A stretch of DNA of 64,000 nt from Trichoplax adhaerens (GCF_000150275.1 NW_002060943.1:2818462-2882461); one strand, 5' to 3'; positions 46,845 through 61,228 are shown, counted from the first letter of the stretch. The notes: a model not told the origin generated them from the letters alone. Made by a program: numbers and translations.

Positions 46845-49369
46845 TATTTTCAGAATCAAGGAATCAATTCTTTTTATGGAATTGCCATTGTACAGTAAAT
46901 ACCTATAAAATTGCGTTGAATCATTTCTATTTTCAATCTGTTATAAAATAATAGCAAAATTATATAACCAAGACAAAAAATTAGCCATGCTATTAATAAG
47001 TGCTTTAGTGGCTGGATCATCAATAATGAATATCTATCATATGTTTAATTTTAATTATTGCCTCATTTTAGTTCATCAAACGTGTTTTAGATCATCGTTG
47101 AGAGCGATTGTATGATCAGCAGATTAAAGCGAATCATAATGCTTGAAATGAATCGATCTCAGCTATAAAATAAATGGTGTAAAATAAATTTTTGGTTTAC
47201 TACGCAGTAAACTAGCTACACCAATAATTGCTATATCTCCACAGCTTTGGTGTACATTTGAATAATTGATTGACACAGATATATGCACGCACACGAATTA
47301 AAATAGTTTATGCCCAAATAAGTTCGACATAATAATGTTATAATTTATTGCACTTTAGAATGAATTATTGTAATGTGTAACAATATAAACAAGTTGCCTT
47401 TGCTACATTACAGTATTCTTAGCAACCGCATTATCTTCCATTATAATATTCGATATCCATAGGTATGTGTTATGTAAGACTGCATGTATTTGTAGATTTA
47501 TTGATTTAACGATAACAATATCTCTGTCCATCTAGCTACCTAATAAATTTACTGACGTCAATAGCACAAAGGTAGATAAAGGTGAAGAGATTAAATAAAA
47601 GCGATCGTGCATAATTAATTAATGATATTTCTTCAGAATGATGTCAAATTACTAGCGTTAATCTCTACCCGAATGATAGACGAACTAGGCTGCAATCGAT
47701 AAGGTCGATCACTTTATAGACTTAAGGCTCGATAAATTGTCTCACCCACGCCTTTCAATTCTAATCTCATTTTAAATTTATAGACATTATTAAGACAAAA
47801 CAAGTAAAATTTCATTTCGTCAATGAAATGATAACCATGTTTTGTACAAGAGAATTGTTTGCCTGCTAGAAGATAGGATGAATAATCCATCTTCTATAAC
47901 GAGAAAGTAGGAAATATAAAGTAATTTTCGCAACTATCACCCTTTACTATGATCTATCTATCTAGAAGAATTTAAATTAGTATAAATAAAGAAGCAAATT
48001 ATTTGATACATTAATTATCCATAATCCAATTGTACATTAGTGCGGTCACTGATACAATATCGTTAATGATTAGATAGATAGACAACTTTACCGAAAGTAA
48101 AACCTATACTGTTACAATCTGCTCGCATGATTAGGTATTGAAATAATTATGTATAATCCAATATAGAGGGTTGTCAAGGAAAAATATTCGCGTATAATAT
48201 CTAGCAATGATATTCTATTTCGAGAAAAATGAGAAGGAGAATTAGAAAATAGGTAAAAATTGTTAGTCTCTATAAAAAATTGTTCTTTCGTAACTGCACA
48301 GCCTCTACGACAAATGCTTATACGTAGAACGGAGAGTATGTTTCTATATATAAATTCCTAGACTGACGTCCAGGAAGCAATTTAATTTTCTGGTAAACAA
48401 TACAATATCTCATTCTTGCTTTTAGATTTAATAAAACACACTGCAAATCTAAGGTCATCAAGTCTATATCGCGACAAACTCACCAAAATATTCACAATAA
48501 CAAACTTAAAACTATAAATTGACAATTCAGACATATCTTGAAGATGGATAGGATTGTCAATAATCATTTTGGCTTTAATATAGAAAATGAAATCGAAGTC
48601 TATAACCCGAATTCGGTATAAAAGCGTATAGAAGTTTCAATAAATTAATTGAATCATCCTCTGCCAATACTTTCATTATTCTATGCTTCTATAAACAATA
48701 AATCTTTCATGAAATTATACCAGCGCAGCATGCATTATAATCATTAAAAGTAACATTTCCCCAGGTAGTCTTTCCTATGATATCACAGTCTAGTCATTTC
48801 GAGCTGTCATAGCTGATTTTAAAAGTCTAATACATTCTAGCGGATTGCATAATATTTCTAATGGCCGTCTATTTACTTCAAACCGATAAATTGGTGCTAA
48901 CAGATCGTGCTTTTTAATTAAGGCTGTGACATCATAAACAGCTTGACATAAAATCTGTTGCCGATAGTTCTAATTTACTAACTTTTGCTTATGATTACCA
49001 GCCTTTATTTCATGCTGTTACGTCATAGCAGCTTAATAGTTTTGTCTGAGTAATTATTTTAGCTTGCCTAAATAATCATGCTTATGATATAACCATTATT
49101 CTACATTATCATTCATCTTACATCTTTGATTAGATGTTCATATAAGGTATTCTTGATATTAAAAATTCAATACCAAAATGAAAAAACAATGGAATCATCA
49201 ACGAATACATAATAAGCTGATGTATTCGACAAAGTAATAGTTAATAGAATTATCAGTATACCGTATGTTGGATATAATCATCGAAGTCTAATGCATTCCT
49301 TTTGATACATCTTTACCTACTCATTGATACACTTAAATTAATTCTATGGTTAACCATTATTTATAACGC

Positions 49370-50220
49370 CATACTGAAGATTATTACCTATGCTGATAAA
49401 AGACTTTTTTAATATACTATTGTTGTATGCAACTGCACTTAATTAAATTCTAAGATTATCGATAATCCAAGAAACCAGTGCTAAAGAGAATTATTACCTA
49501 TCTTGATTGAAGTACATTCCCGAAAAAATAATTTTTATAATACCCATTCTCGAATAGAAAGCCTCCTACATCCATTTTTACATTCTTGTAATTGTTCTAT
49601 CTTAATTGTGGGATTAATCTTAATCTATCAATGCTAGAGAAACCGTTTATTACTCAAGAAAAGAGTGCTGAAACACGGAATATTAAAATGGCTGACGATA
49701 ATTTTAAGTACCCATATAGACTAAATCACTTCCCTGATATACCTTTCGTAATACCGATATCGATTGGAGAGCCTTCACCACCCATTCTCATATTCGAATT
49801 GTTAATACAGTAATTTAACTGTATGATCAATCTTAATGAAATGTAATACCCGTGGTGATTAGAAAATCATCATCATTCACATTCGAGTAAATATTAAGTT
49901 AATTGTATGATCAATCTTAGTATAAAGTAAGAGTACCGGAGATAATTATTTTAATAGCCAGATGCCTATGTTTATAAGCACATCGCTTGATACGCTTTTC
50001 ACCTTTATATACGTACGCTTACTATTATTATATGATCTGTCATGATCTAAAAATTGAGTGTTGGAGATAGTTGTTACCTGTATTGATTAAAGTTCTTTCC
50101 TAATTCATTTTTATAATGCTCATATTGATTGAAAAACCTTCTTCACACACATTTTATATTTCTAGGAGTGTTTTAAGTTAACTATTTGAGCAGTTGCAAT
50201 AACAATACGAGTACTAAATA
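49370..50220. repeat. Degenerate duplications
   Basis: Segments near 49377, 49490 and 50065 share ATTATTACCTAT.TTGATT-like openings followed by TTTTTATAATACC.AT and AACCTTCT..ACAC. TGTATGATCAATCTTA recurs at about 49819 and 49902. Copies are diverged; periods vary. Confidence 0.5.
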
Positions 50221-50954
50221 TAATTATTACTCTCGCAAACTGAAAAAACACATAAAATTAATTCGTCCAATCTAGGACTGGCTAATATTTCGATTGCAAG
50301 ACTTAATCTCGATGCGCTCAATACGGTAATATATAACACGTAAGATCGATGTAAGATCTCAAGAAAATGTATATGAGTATATCATAGATTATAAGTTATC
50401 AAAATATCAGTAAATCGTAATCTCTGCCCTTAATAACAAATATCACAATTGCAATCTATATTAATATTAACGAATATTCTTTTATCATAAGTTTGGACTT
50501 TATACTCCAGCTTGACGTTAACATGGGTTATATAAACTGTATTAAAATCAACAATTAAAAAACTAACAAAAGTATACAGTAATGACACCATATTCTAGCA
50601 TCCTAATACATAGAATAAGATTAATAAAAACTAGTATCTAATTCGAACATGGATTATCAGCAATGGTATTTATTTTCATAGCAATATTGATATTTCAAGC
50701 GCTATTTGTTAATAATATTAAATATATTGTTAAAATGGTGTAACAGGCTAGTCATAGTCGATTTTCGTTTTATCGAATAATCTTGTCGATCAATATCTAC
50801 ATTCTACCAGAACAAGAGTCAAAAATAAGAATATAATGTCATTAATTCAGCTAGTACGGTTCGTAATATTAATTACAATGTCATTCATGTACGGCACTGA
50901 ATTCTTTCTAATAAAATTTGAAAGATATTGTACCTTATATCAATTATTAATATG

Positions 50955-51205
50955 GACTAGAAAGAAGCGCAATAGGGGCTATGTAAGCAAGTACTAGGAA
51001 ATAACTAACATAATAATACTTATTTTAAATTCTAACATTAAGAAATACTAATTCCAGCTGTAATATTATCTAAAGTGTCAATAGAGATTAGAACAAGAAT
51101 AATATGAGCTTTAAAAGCGAGCACGAGAAACAGCTGATATACCAATATTTATTTTAACTTTTACCCTTAAAAGAATTCCAATTCCAGCTATAATGTGATC
51201 TGATG
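50955..51205. repeat. Degenerate tandem repeat, two copies, about 125 bp
   Basis: The copies share agaaagaagcg/agcgagcacgagaaa-type openings, AATA.TTATTTTAA and AATTCCAGCT.TAAT near their ends. A second pair follows at about 51308-51490 (TTCTTTGCAATT.TAT.ATGATGTAAT), period about 95. Confidence 0.6.
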
Positions 51206-53063
51206 CACGTTTTAAATATATCCGTAATATGCTAATGAGAAATAGAGCGATTATGCACAGTTATGTAATATTCTATTTTACAAAAAAATTAAGTCTCATA
51301 TTTACCATTTCACTTCAACACTTCTTTGCAATTATATAATGATGTAATTCCATTCTTGAATTATTACAGTACTTATAAAACTAAGATCCACATCAACCGT
51401 TTCATTTTTAGATTCCTTTGCAATTCTATGATGATGTAATACCATCTATGAATCACTACAATACATTACATAAGCTAGATATAAAATTAAATAGTAGATC
51501 TTAATCCGGAAATGTCAATATTTAGTACAGTATTTGTCTTCATTACAATCGTAAACGAAAATTAAGCGATAGTAACTGCGTATTTTTTCTTATAATGATT
51601 ATAGTTAGTGTTTGCCATATTCATTTAAATATGATAGACATTATCCTGCCTGGATAATTAATCTAGCGAGCACATATATTACGTACTATTTGCATATGCT
51701 CGTAACACCATCAATTTTCGAACTCTTTCCAATCATTTCAATTATTACAATCAAAATAAGTTAAAAATCTTGTCCGTGAGAGAGAATTTCAATAGTTTTA
51801 AATCTATTGAGCCTCAAATCTCATCAACAAGTAATAATCTGAATTGAATGATCATAGAGGTAGATTTTTAGACAGAAAATGATAAAAGTAAATGAAAGTT
51901 CGCATTGTAAAACAGCAAGTTTGCTCAAAATCAGTCATCGATAAGTTATAGAAAAAAATAAAATAAATGATTAATTGTAAACCTAGTTATAATTCAAGCT
52001 AAAATAAGCAACAGGGATTAATTCAATAACGCAGAAATAAGTTTGCTGGGCGTAAACGAAGAGTATTTCAAATTAACGAAAAAATTTTTCGAAAACACAC
52101 CTGGCCGAATCGGATCTAATTAATTAGTGAGAGTAATCAGCTTCTAGCGATCCTTGCTGTGTCTTACTGAGTTAATGAAGTTGTACTATTTGGGAAGTTG
52201 TCCAGTGTTATAATTGAGGCATTCTACAAATCTTCTTCACATCATACAACGAGTAAATTTGACATTACTGTTGATAGAAGTTAGGTAAATCAGGATGCAT
52301 CCTATGCTACACTTAATCATAGATTATTTTTTGTACAGGTATTTATTCAAAGCTTCTTTCAGGTTTAACTATTACTCGACTAACTAGCTAACTTTCAAAT
52401 ATCCTTTTCCGTCCTCGACATGTAAAATGTTGCAAATTTAAACAGAGATTGTAAAAAAATCAAAATCAAGACCTCCCTGAGGATAAAAATGTTTAAGCCA
52501 GTTTTTCATCACGCTAAACAATATGTCGAAATATAGGACAATGTAACATCTAAAATGAAATTTACCAAGGGTGCGTAGTTACAGAAAGCAAAAAAGTATA
52601 ATTTGAAGTACAAAACTAAGTACATAGACGTACAGTATTAAAATTTATTAACATGCTGTTATTTAGATTTAATTGAACAAAACAAGTTTAGTAAAATTCA
52701 GTTTCGCTTAGCATACCGGATATGATATGATGTTAAAGTAGCCCTTTAATCCTAATATGTCGGTAACTATTTTTGTGAAACCGTCCGATCTCTACAGCTG
52801 CAGCCCAAATACAGAATGATCCAAGTCTACTTAGACTTTGACTTTGAAATGCTATTAGAAATGCGCCATCAAGTCCAGTAGATGAATGAAATCTTCAAAT
52901 ATTGTATCCATTTGATCATTGAAGACAGATTTTTAAGCTAGAATAAACCTATTTCTCAGAAGCAGCCGCAGTTTAATGACTGAATGTAGGGATTACTGAA
53001 GACATCAGGGTATGTAACAGTATCAAAATTAATTAAAGGTCTGCTCTAATACCCTTTTAAATC

Positions 53064-53203
53064 AGATATTATTAGAATTAAAGACCCGTTTTAGATATCA
53101 TATCAAATCCTGATATTATTAGAATTAAAGGCCCATTTTAATGTCATATCAAATCCGATAGTATTAGAATTAAAGGCCCATTTTAATACCATATCCTATC
53201 CAT
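53064..53203. repeat. Tandem repeat, three copies, about 46-48 bp
   Basis: Three consecutive copies start at 53064, 53112 and 53157. Each has GATATTATTAGAATTAAAG, then CCC.TTTTA, then CATATCAAATCC. The repeat is fairly young compared with neighbouring decayed arrays. Confidence 0.85.
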
Positions 53204-54529
53204 GTCTTTAATAGGTGCCGTATTAATCTACCATCAGATTACAGATAGTGTGAAAAGATTCTCTCAAACATGAGCGAGAAAATCACCTAAGCCAAATAAA
53301 AGCTGTTGTTAAATTACAATCAAATCAAATGTTATTAAAATAAAGTTAAAGTTGATTTGAAACAGTGTTACGGTAATTTTAGGTCACAATAATATCTTAC
53401 TGTATACATAAATACCGCATTAATTAAAAGCGGCAGAACCTTTTATAGTCCAACAGATTAGGGAAGAGATTTATTTTGTATGTGCGAAGGGTTTACTAGC
53501 CTTTATAATTGTCTAGTATTAAACAGGGTATGCATGCAAGCAGAATAGCATTATTATGATATCCAAAAGAGATCAAGACTGAAGGTAGCAATAAGTTATG
53601 GGTGTGAAAGAGTTCTGTTGATTCCTTGGAATAGTATCAAGAAATTTATAAATAAAGGCAGGATACAGTATCCGATACTCACAGATATGAGTCTTATATG
53701 ACCGTCAAATTGATGAAAGTAACCACATCTTATCCTTCAAAGTTTAAAAAATTGTCAGAATCATTTGATATAAAATTTTATGATATATGTAACAAGATTA
53801 AATAATGCAGCAATAACGAGTAAATAAGATAGGCAATTAGGTCAAGAGAATGTAGCTTTACGTAGAGGAATATCAACAGCATGAATAACATGACGATTTG
53901 AGGCTGTAGCTATTGCAGATGCATAACATACGTTAAAGTATATTAAATAATAAATTTACAATGTGTGGATGTTTATATCGTTACAATAATAAATTAATTA
54001 TTGCTACTAAATGTTATTTGCAGGCATTTTCATTTTATTTATGATTACGAACTGCTTTCTCAATATTAAGACTTGTATAAGCTTATTGTGATTAATTATC
54101 GTTCTATCGAGGTGTAGCATTAATTATCAGAACACTGCAGTAACATAAACTTATCAGAAGGGTCCTAATATTATTTAATCTAACTTGGAATGGTGTTTTT
54201 TAGCTTCATCACGACGGCATAAAAGAAACATGTAGCCAGTTCTTCACGCGTGCGGCTAATATTAGGATATTGCTAATTCTTTACATAAAGGAATTAATAG
54301 AATAGCAGCACAACGGTAGCGGTTTCGAGTGCAATATGATTGTTTGAATAACTTTCCTGTTTAAGTGTAGCAAGATTTATGTCTTGGACTTGGCAGCATA
54401 TTGTCATTAGTTTATAACATGTCAATACTGATACTCTTTACTATAAAATTACCATAATGAGCGCCACTGCGATCAGATTATTTAATCAGGATGTTTTCAA
54501 TTACTATATTAAAGTTGGAGTATTGTTAA

Positions 54530-55140
54530 CTATTTTCGCACTTACATACATGGTATTGCAATGAAGGCAAATGCTTATTTGGATATTCCATTGGCGATTG
54601 ATACTAATGCATTAAGCCCTAAGTGAATCTTAAATATAGCCACAGATAAAGTCTAAATATCTTCAACTATTTCCCATTAATATACATAGCATTGCAATGA
54701 AGATAACTACTTATTTGAAGATTCTATTCAGAGATCGATATAAATTTATAAGTCCTAAATAAATATTAAATATAGCTATCACGGCTAAAGCCCAAATTAA
54801 GAGTGAAATCTTTTGAATTTCGAGCTTTAGATCGCTACGCAATTGCCTTTAAGTGCAATGTTGATCATATTCAACCATTTTATTGCGCTACGGAAAAGTT
54901 TAATTACATTGCATATCTGAAAAGAACTAATCAAGTATTTTAAGGAAGATAACTACTTATTAGGATGTTCTATTTATAGATTGATATTCGTAAGCAAAGC
55001 CCTAAATGAATCTTAAATATAAGTATATATACAGCGCAAGTATCTTTAACTGCTTTTTAGTTTACAATTCGTTATTATTGCTATGAAGAGGACTACTTTT
55101 CTTATTTGGATGTTCTATTTAGAGATTGGGATTCATTCAT
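54530..55140. repeat. Degenerate repeat, about four copies
   Basis: Copies near 54535, 54668, 54945 and 55050 share TTGC.ATGAAGA.AACTACTTATT, ATTCTATT.AGAGATTGATA and AGCCCTAAATGAATCTTAAATATAG-like words. The period is about 130 in the first pair, irregular later. Confidence 0.6.
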
Positions 55141-55993
55141 AAACGAACCTTAAGCTTAGTCAATACTTCTGGAGCACTTCATAAATGATAGCAAGCTAAG
55201 ATTCAAAATATAAAGTATTCGATGTAAGGAAAAATCGCTTCAAGATTTATCATGTAGTCCTAATTTAAAAAAAACACTTAATAAAATATATCCGCTTGAT
55301 TATATTAAGTCCTATTAACAAAACGGCAACAATACTATTATCACAGATGATTTGCAAAGCTAGCGGTAGTGTTTTGTGTTTTCAACGCTTTTCATTTCTC
55401 AATACTATAAGACACCATGCTACCAATAACAATCGATATAAAGGCAATTTCATTCTGTAATAAATGATATTATTTACGATATCAAAATATGTCTAATACT
55501 GACTTTTCTGTTCATGAGATGATCAATAATTCAGTAACTGAGTCAATCCTAGTAGCTACACTGCTACCTCAATCATTCGAATTTTACAGAAATTTTCAAT
55601 CATTGCAAAATTATCCAGTAATCTGTACATTGTTGATCGTGAGAGGAATAGTTTTCGTACCTCTGCAGTTAGTGACTGTGTATCGCAAATGCTATAAATT
55701 CAATGGACTCTCTCTTGTAGTAACTAGTATCGGTAGTATTTAGATAATACACAAGTGAACTGCTATTTGATTTTAGATTATTATTTATTTACAGCTCTTG
55801 ATTAAGGAGTTATTGATCGAAAAAAATTTCCGTGTACTATTTTAGAATATCGTCATTGGTATGGAAAAGTATATAAAAGAAGTTGAAATTAGCAAAAAAT
55901 TGTGTACCATTGCCGACTTGGATGCAATCTGCAAGAAATTTGAAATCACTTTTTTCCTCCTATTGCGTTTGAAGTACTTAGCTATTTCCAATC

Positions 55994-56257
55994 ATGAAAT
56001 CTTTTACTGCATATTTGCTGTTATTTGGCGTTCTTATTGCCATTCTAGCTCTACTTGTGAATACGCGAGAGATCAGTAGTGTGGATAAGGTTGAATTATA
56101 CCGGAGGGCCATCAGACAAAAACGGTGCTTGCCCAGAATCTGCTATGGGCATGAAGATTGCTGCAGCGGTTTTGATTGTTATGTTGTACCTGCAGCATGC
56201 ATAGCTGGCTCACCGACCAATCCAGGTATTTGTGTTCCTGAGCAGATTCAATGCTAA
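55994..56257 (+). CDS. Secreted eight-cysteine peptide, copy 2
   Basis: An 87-residue frame. The hydrophobic signal sequence is residues 1-24 (core AYLLLFGVLIAILALL), then a short charged propeptide ending RQKR, a furin-type site, immediately before the first cysteine. Spacing is C-x4-C-x5-CC-x4-C-x6-C-x10-C-x6-C, and the protein ends on cysteine exactly like copy 1. Shared non-cysteine residues (DCC.G..CY.VPA.C, G.C..EQI.C) show common descent. The predicted mature peptide is about 43 residues. It is about 9.3 kb from copy 1 and on the opposite strand. No family name is claimed. Confidence 0.82.
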   Translation: MKSFTAYLLLFGVLIAILALLVNTREISSVDKVELYRRAIRQKRCLPRICYGHEDCCSGFDCYVVPAACIAGSPTNPGICVPEQIQC

Positions 56258-57480
56258 TCCCTACCAAAGCTTGGTTGTTGAACGGATTAGCTTGGCAGTT
56301 TATGTAGATGGCAGTACGTAAGTTGATAGTAATTTATGCATTAGTTTAAGATAGGGTTAGTTACTGGAAAGGAACAGGCGCTATTCTAGCAGTGTCCTTA
56401 TTTATCTTTCTATGGTTCTAAAATAGATATCAATCGTTATATTTAAGTTGATTTATTCTGGCTAGAAATGCTACTGTACGCCATTTAAACGTGCCTAAAC
56501 TAAGTTAAGCAGATTTTGATACCATTACGGTACTATTTTGTTTCTTTATGGATAATTGTTAGTTTACTTTAGGCCTCTAAGCACTTATAGTTGCAAATAG
56601 ACTTACTCATGCATGAAAAACTAAAAGAGCAACATATTAGCAGCCATCTTACGCACTATGGCAGTGGCATTTCATAGACCGTCTACTTGCGAGAAAGGAT
56701 ATGATTAACCATGAAAACTCATGCCAACGATAGAAATGCATCAACGATAGAAGTACATCTTTCAGCAGTTCTGTCACTGCAATTTCAATTCTTAATGATC
56801 CATCCAAGCTCCACCACTAGCCAACGAGAACATACAAGAACAGCCGATCATAACATATTAATCAAATAATACCTATATGCTATAAAATTGTTACTTAATT
56901 TAACCTCTTAATAAATTGGCTAATTAATGTCACTAGATAGCTAGACTTCCAAGATTGATTTGATACAGAACTTGATAATATATTCCAGTGATTCAAGTTG
57001 GTGTTGATTACATTTAGACAACTACAGTGCGCTAGCATAGGATTATATCGAATAGCTATTTGAATGGGAACAGTAGGGTTATACTTATCTCTACAACAAG
57101 TTTCTTTAATACCTAATGATGGATATTATTATCTTTGCGGTACTGTTGCTGTAATGGAGTATTACCAAGGTTAAATGACACTTTTGCAATATTTTTTGCT
57201 TATTGCGCAGCCATAGAATTGCTTCCTTGCTGCATTTATATTGCTATAATGTCTTTCAGCTAATTCATAGTCTAATTGAAAAAAGATTTAATCTCATAAA
57301 AAAGTGCAACTCTACATGCATGAAAGAAAAATAAAAGTAAATATACTCTATTTTACCGTTGTAACGATTGTAATTTCTAATGAAAATTATTCTATAAATT
57401 AAGTATCCAAAATATTCTGTCTTACTTTCCTTAATATTTAGACAGAGGTTGCCACAAACTTTCAAATAATTATATATGGT
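56258..57480. other. Intergenic, no gene seen
   Basis: AT-rich sequence between the second peptide gene and a long degenerate array. No homology and no repeats of note. Confidence 0.5.
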
Positions 57481-57499
57481 ATTATGTATGTTATTTACT

Positions 57500-58370
57500 A
57501 TTTACTAGATGCAGTCGTATTATACACGCATATTGAAGTTGCGACCAGGTAAAAAGTGTGATTCACTATCGCGATCAAGTAGAGCCCAAACTCTTAATCA
57601 AATTATCTCCTCAAAGAAAGCAGTACTGTATGCGTGCATATTTAAATTGATGTCGAATTAAAACTTTGATCTCATTAACTCTCGAACGAACCATACAAAT
57701 TAATAGTACATGAAGTAGTAGTAATCGCATATTTAAATTGATATCAAATTAAAAATTTAATCTTATTTACTCTAACTGAGTTATGCCCGAATTCTTAAAT
57801 CATACAAAATAGTCATAGATGAAATAGTACTAAGTAGCTTGTGTAAATTGATATCAAATTGAAAATTTGATCCCATTTATTCTAAATCAAGTCACGCTGA
57901 AATTCTTAAATCAAGGACTGTAAAGAGGTATAGTGGAATGGATGTCAAATTTTTCGATCTCATTTTTCTTTTACTCTCCAGCAAGTTATACCCAAATTCT
58001 TAAATCATACAAACTGGTGGATCAAGCAGTAGTAACGTGTACTTAAATTAATATCAAATTAAAACTTCGATATCATTCACTCTCGATCAAGTCATGCCCA
58101 AATTCTTAAAATCATGTAAACTAGTCGCAGATGAAGTAGTAACGGGACATTTAAATTCAATTAAACTTTGATCTACAGTGATTCATGATCGAGTAAGACC
58201 CAAATTGCTAAATCATCCAAATTATCGGCTAGATTAAGCTGGATTACACGCGCATATTTAAATGAATATCAGCTTAGAATTTTGGTCTACAGTTCCTTGT
58301 GACCAAGCAATGTCAAATTGTTAAAATCCTGCTAAATTGTTATCGATAGCATTGAACTTACTCGCTCCAG
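57500..58370. repeat. Degenerate satellite-like array, about eight copies
   Basis: Units of roughly 90-115 bp begin near 57521, 57636, 57728, 57839, 57930, 58040, 58147 and 58253. Shared words are GCATATTTAAATTGATATCAAATTAAAA, with TTTGATC.CATT.ACTCT and CCCAAATTCTTAAATCAT. Individual copies carry many substitutions and indels, so the array is old. Confidence 0.75.
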
Positions 58371-60840
58371 CCTTGCACTACTAGCTTTATATATTCCATT
58401 TTAGACTGTTAATATGAGATAAAAAATTCAAATAAGTAAGGTATCTTTGCAAATTCAAATTAAATATTTATGTATAGGAAATGACTCATTTACAAGCACC
58501 ACCGGCTGACAGTAAATTTTTTGGTTAAATTTTATTCATCAGAAAGCATACACCTTTAATGATTATATTAACATATTCGTAGATTGATGTTTACAATTTA
58601 GTCCTGTAACCTCTACATGCCAGTCCAAATCACAAAAAAGAAAGTCTGTATACGCATATGCAAAAAGTACGAAACAAATTCAGCTTCAATATGAATATGT
58701 TGTTTTGCAATATGCATGTTCTCAGTAAGCGCATGGATGGATGGATTAATAAGCCAAGATTTGAAATTCCAATAAGAAGAAAATACGAGTAGTTAAGTCA
58801 ATTCTGACTGGAAAACTACGAATTTCATTAATCTAACTATATTGCAGCTAGTCAAGTCTCGAAAAAATGTTATAAACACTCATTTAACTTTATCAGATAA
58901 TTAGATGGGATTATCTTAGCTTATGAATATTGTAGATGAATATGGCAAAATGCAAATTTAATTATGATAGTCACATTTTTGCATAGACAGTGCAATCAAA
59001 ATAGCATAAGCTACTTTTGTACAGGACTATAATCCAATTCTTAAAACTAATAATAGAAATTCTTAGTAATGGTTATAAGCTAGATTATTAATACTTAACT
59101 ATTTTGATTATTGCTACTAAAAGAGGTAAAATTTCTCCAAGTTTTCAATTTATGTCTACGGAAATTAGACATTAATATTTACTTTATTTATTTATTATCA
59201 AATTTTTATATACCACGGCCCCTTAAATTAGCAGCACTGTAACTGCCTTCTCTATAATAAAGATTCAATAGTTAATTGAAACGTATCGAAAATGAACAGG
59301 ATCTATGCTGTTGGTCTGCAACAGGCCTACAATGCAATTTAGTAATTTTATTTTCATGAAGCAAGCTTAGCATCATAGCAAAAGTAATCAGTTTTAATTT
59401 TGCCACAGCTGCGGTAACTACCTTGTTCTCAGAATTCCAGTAAATTACGACTTAAAATAAGTACTCAAGGCATCACTAATTTCCTTGCTATATTGCTTAG
59501 CAATTTGAAATAATGTAACATTGCACCGAATCTTACCTTCTAACCTAATTCATTAGCGGCTTGATCCTTCTGCTCATTTGGTATTATTTATTACTGGTAT
59601 GCTATCGATCAGATCCAAATTCATATAAATTTGATAGGGATAGCAGAAAGTGAGAAATGAAAATTTGATAAATTTAGCAATAAATCATCCCTACTTATTC
59701 GTTCACTCATTTAGCCTCTGAAACTCCAGTACATTGTAAGATAAATTCAGTAGGATGGTTCCAATAGTATCATGTTTACTCTAACTGTATACAAAATTCA
59801 CTAACAGATAATTTATTATGATTAATAAATATCATAATATAATTGTCGCGTAAAGTCAATAAAGTCACAAAGCTGATGGCTAGGGAAAGGTGCACTTCAT
59901 AGTAAAATCTTTGCATTAATACAGACATACGATAATAGTTAATTTTTTTGGATATAACAGAAGTGTACTTCCTGAACTTTGCTTAGATCATAGATGCAAT
60001 ATCGTTTTCTACGTAAGAATGCTTAGACTTAAATATGGTCGTTATGTTTATGGAGATTTGTGCGACTAGAAAATAATATAATCCCGATAAGATAGGAAGA
60101 CTACTGCGAAGCTGTAAATCAGCTGACGGTTGAAGAAAATGTTACAAGTCATTTACCTTAGTTACAGCCAAAAACTGACAAAGATTAAAGGCACTATCTA
60201 TCTTTATTTCTCGTATTTTCTTAATAGGATAATAAATTCGCGTATATTACTCTCGAATTTTACTTCTACCTATGGAGCAGAAAAATTAAAACTGCTTTGG
60301 AGTGATTATAGCGACATAATGAAGTAAAGTACTTGAATGTATACGCTATATATCATTGATCAATCCAGTAATAAAATGAAAGCGATTGAGGAAAGAATAT
60401 CACGCACCTCACTACTTAAAATGATCACATCTTAAGGGCTACGTTACTTAGGCCTTATGTTACTCGCACTAGATTTGTTCAAGAAGCAATCACTAGAAGT
60501 GAAGTAGCTTTCGGTTGGATACTTGTAGCAGGAACAAATAAACATTTTGGCGTATACCTACCAAATGAATCATAACATAGTTTTCTATAAAATCTGAAAG
60601 CATCATAGTTCTTCATTACTAGAATCCATAAGTCACTAGTCGCTCTTTATAAAGTGAACACTTTGGCAGGAATTATTACTATACTTTATTTATCATTAAA
60701 ATAGCAAATAATTCGATTAAGAAGATACTACGAGGATTACAGCAGATCTTTATTAGATAAGAATAAACTCGAGGGATCCTCATTTAAATTAGTACTAGTG
60801 CAAACTCCCGTCGCTTTGCTGACGGTTTACGATAATGTGC
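58371..60840. other. Intergenic, no gene seen
   Basis: AT-rich; an isolated frame at 60130-60327 has no recognised domain. No arrays. Confidence 0.45.
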
Positions 60841-60904
60841 TCATTTAACAGATAGTATTACCATTTGTCGTAGAACTGTCAGAGGTTCAGTAACTTTATA
60901 CCGT

Positions 60905-61026
60905 GTACTGTGTACTGTATGCTGTACAAATGCACGGTATAGCACTACAATAATGTACAGTACTGTACTGTACGTACAGTACTGTACAGTACTTTTACTA
61001 CAGTACTCATATTGTACTGTACTGTA
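60905..61026. repeat. (TACWG)n pentamer array, orphan
   Basis: TACTG/TACAG units with several perfect palindromes. No conserved gene start was recognised beside it; the nearest coding remnant is the Helitron fragment. An inverted GGTTCGG / CCGAACC pair flanks its downstream side (61027-61086). Confidence 0.8.
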
Positions 61027-61228
61027 GAACCGAACCGACGAACGACACACAGTTCATGTCGACATAAATCGGTTCGGAACCGAACCTCTGACAGGTCTAC
61101 GGACATTTGATAATGTACCCATTTGTTATAGTAGTGATGGAGTTGCCACTTCACAAAATACTAAGAAAGTGATAAATAGACTTCTTAAATTTGAAGATGT
61201 TTGACTCTCAGCTGCCTCTGCTAAACAA

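Larger units (their letters stand above)
46845..55993. other. 9-kb gene-poor region with decayed tandem duplications
   Basis: AT-rich DNA with no exon chain of recognised homology on either strand. Several segments are ancient local duplications, listed separately. Frames at 48382-48567 (-), 49592-49813 (+) and 55489-55743 (+) are low-complexity or isolated, and I do not call them genes. Confidence 0.5.

Noticed and set aside
14616-61026. TACWG arrays as CRISPR or telomeric repeats
   Set aside because: There are no unique equal-length spacers, the units are five bases, and arrays are internal and scattered; animal telomeres are TTAGGG.
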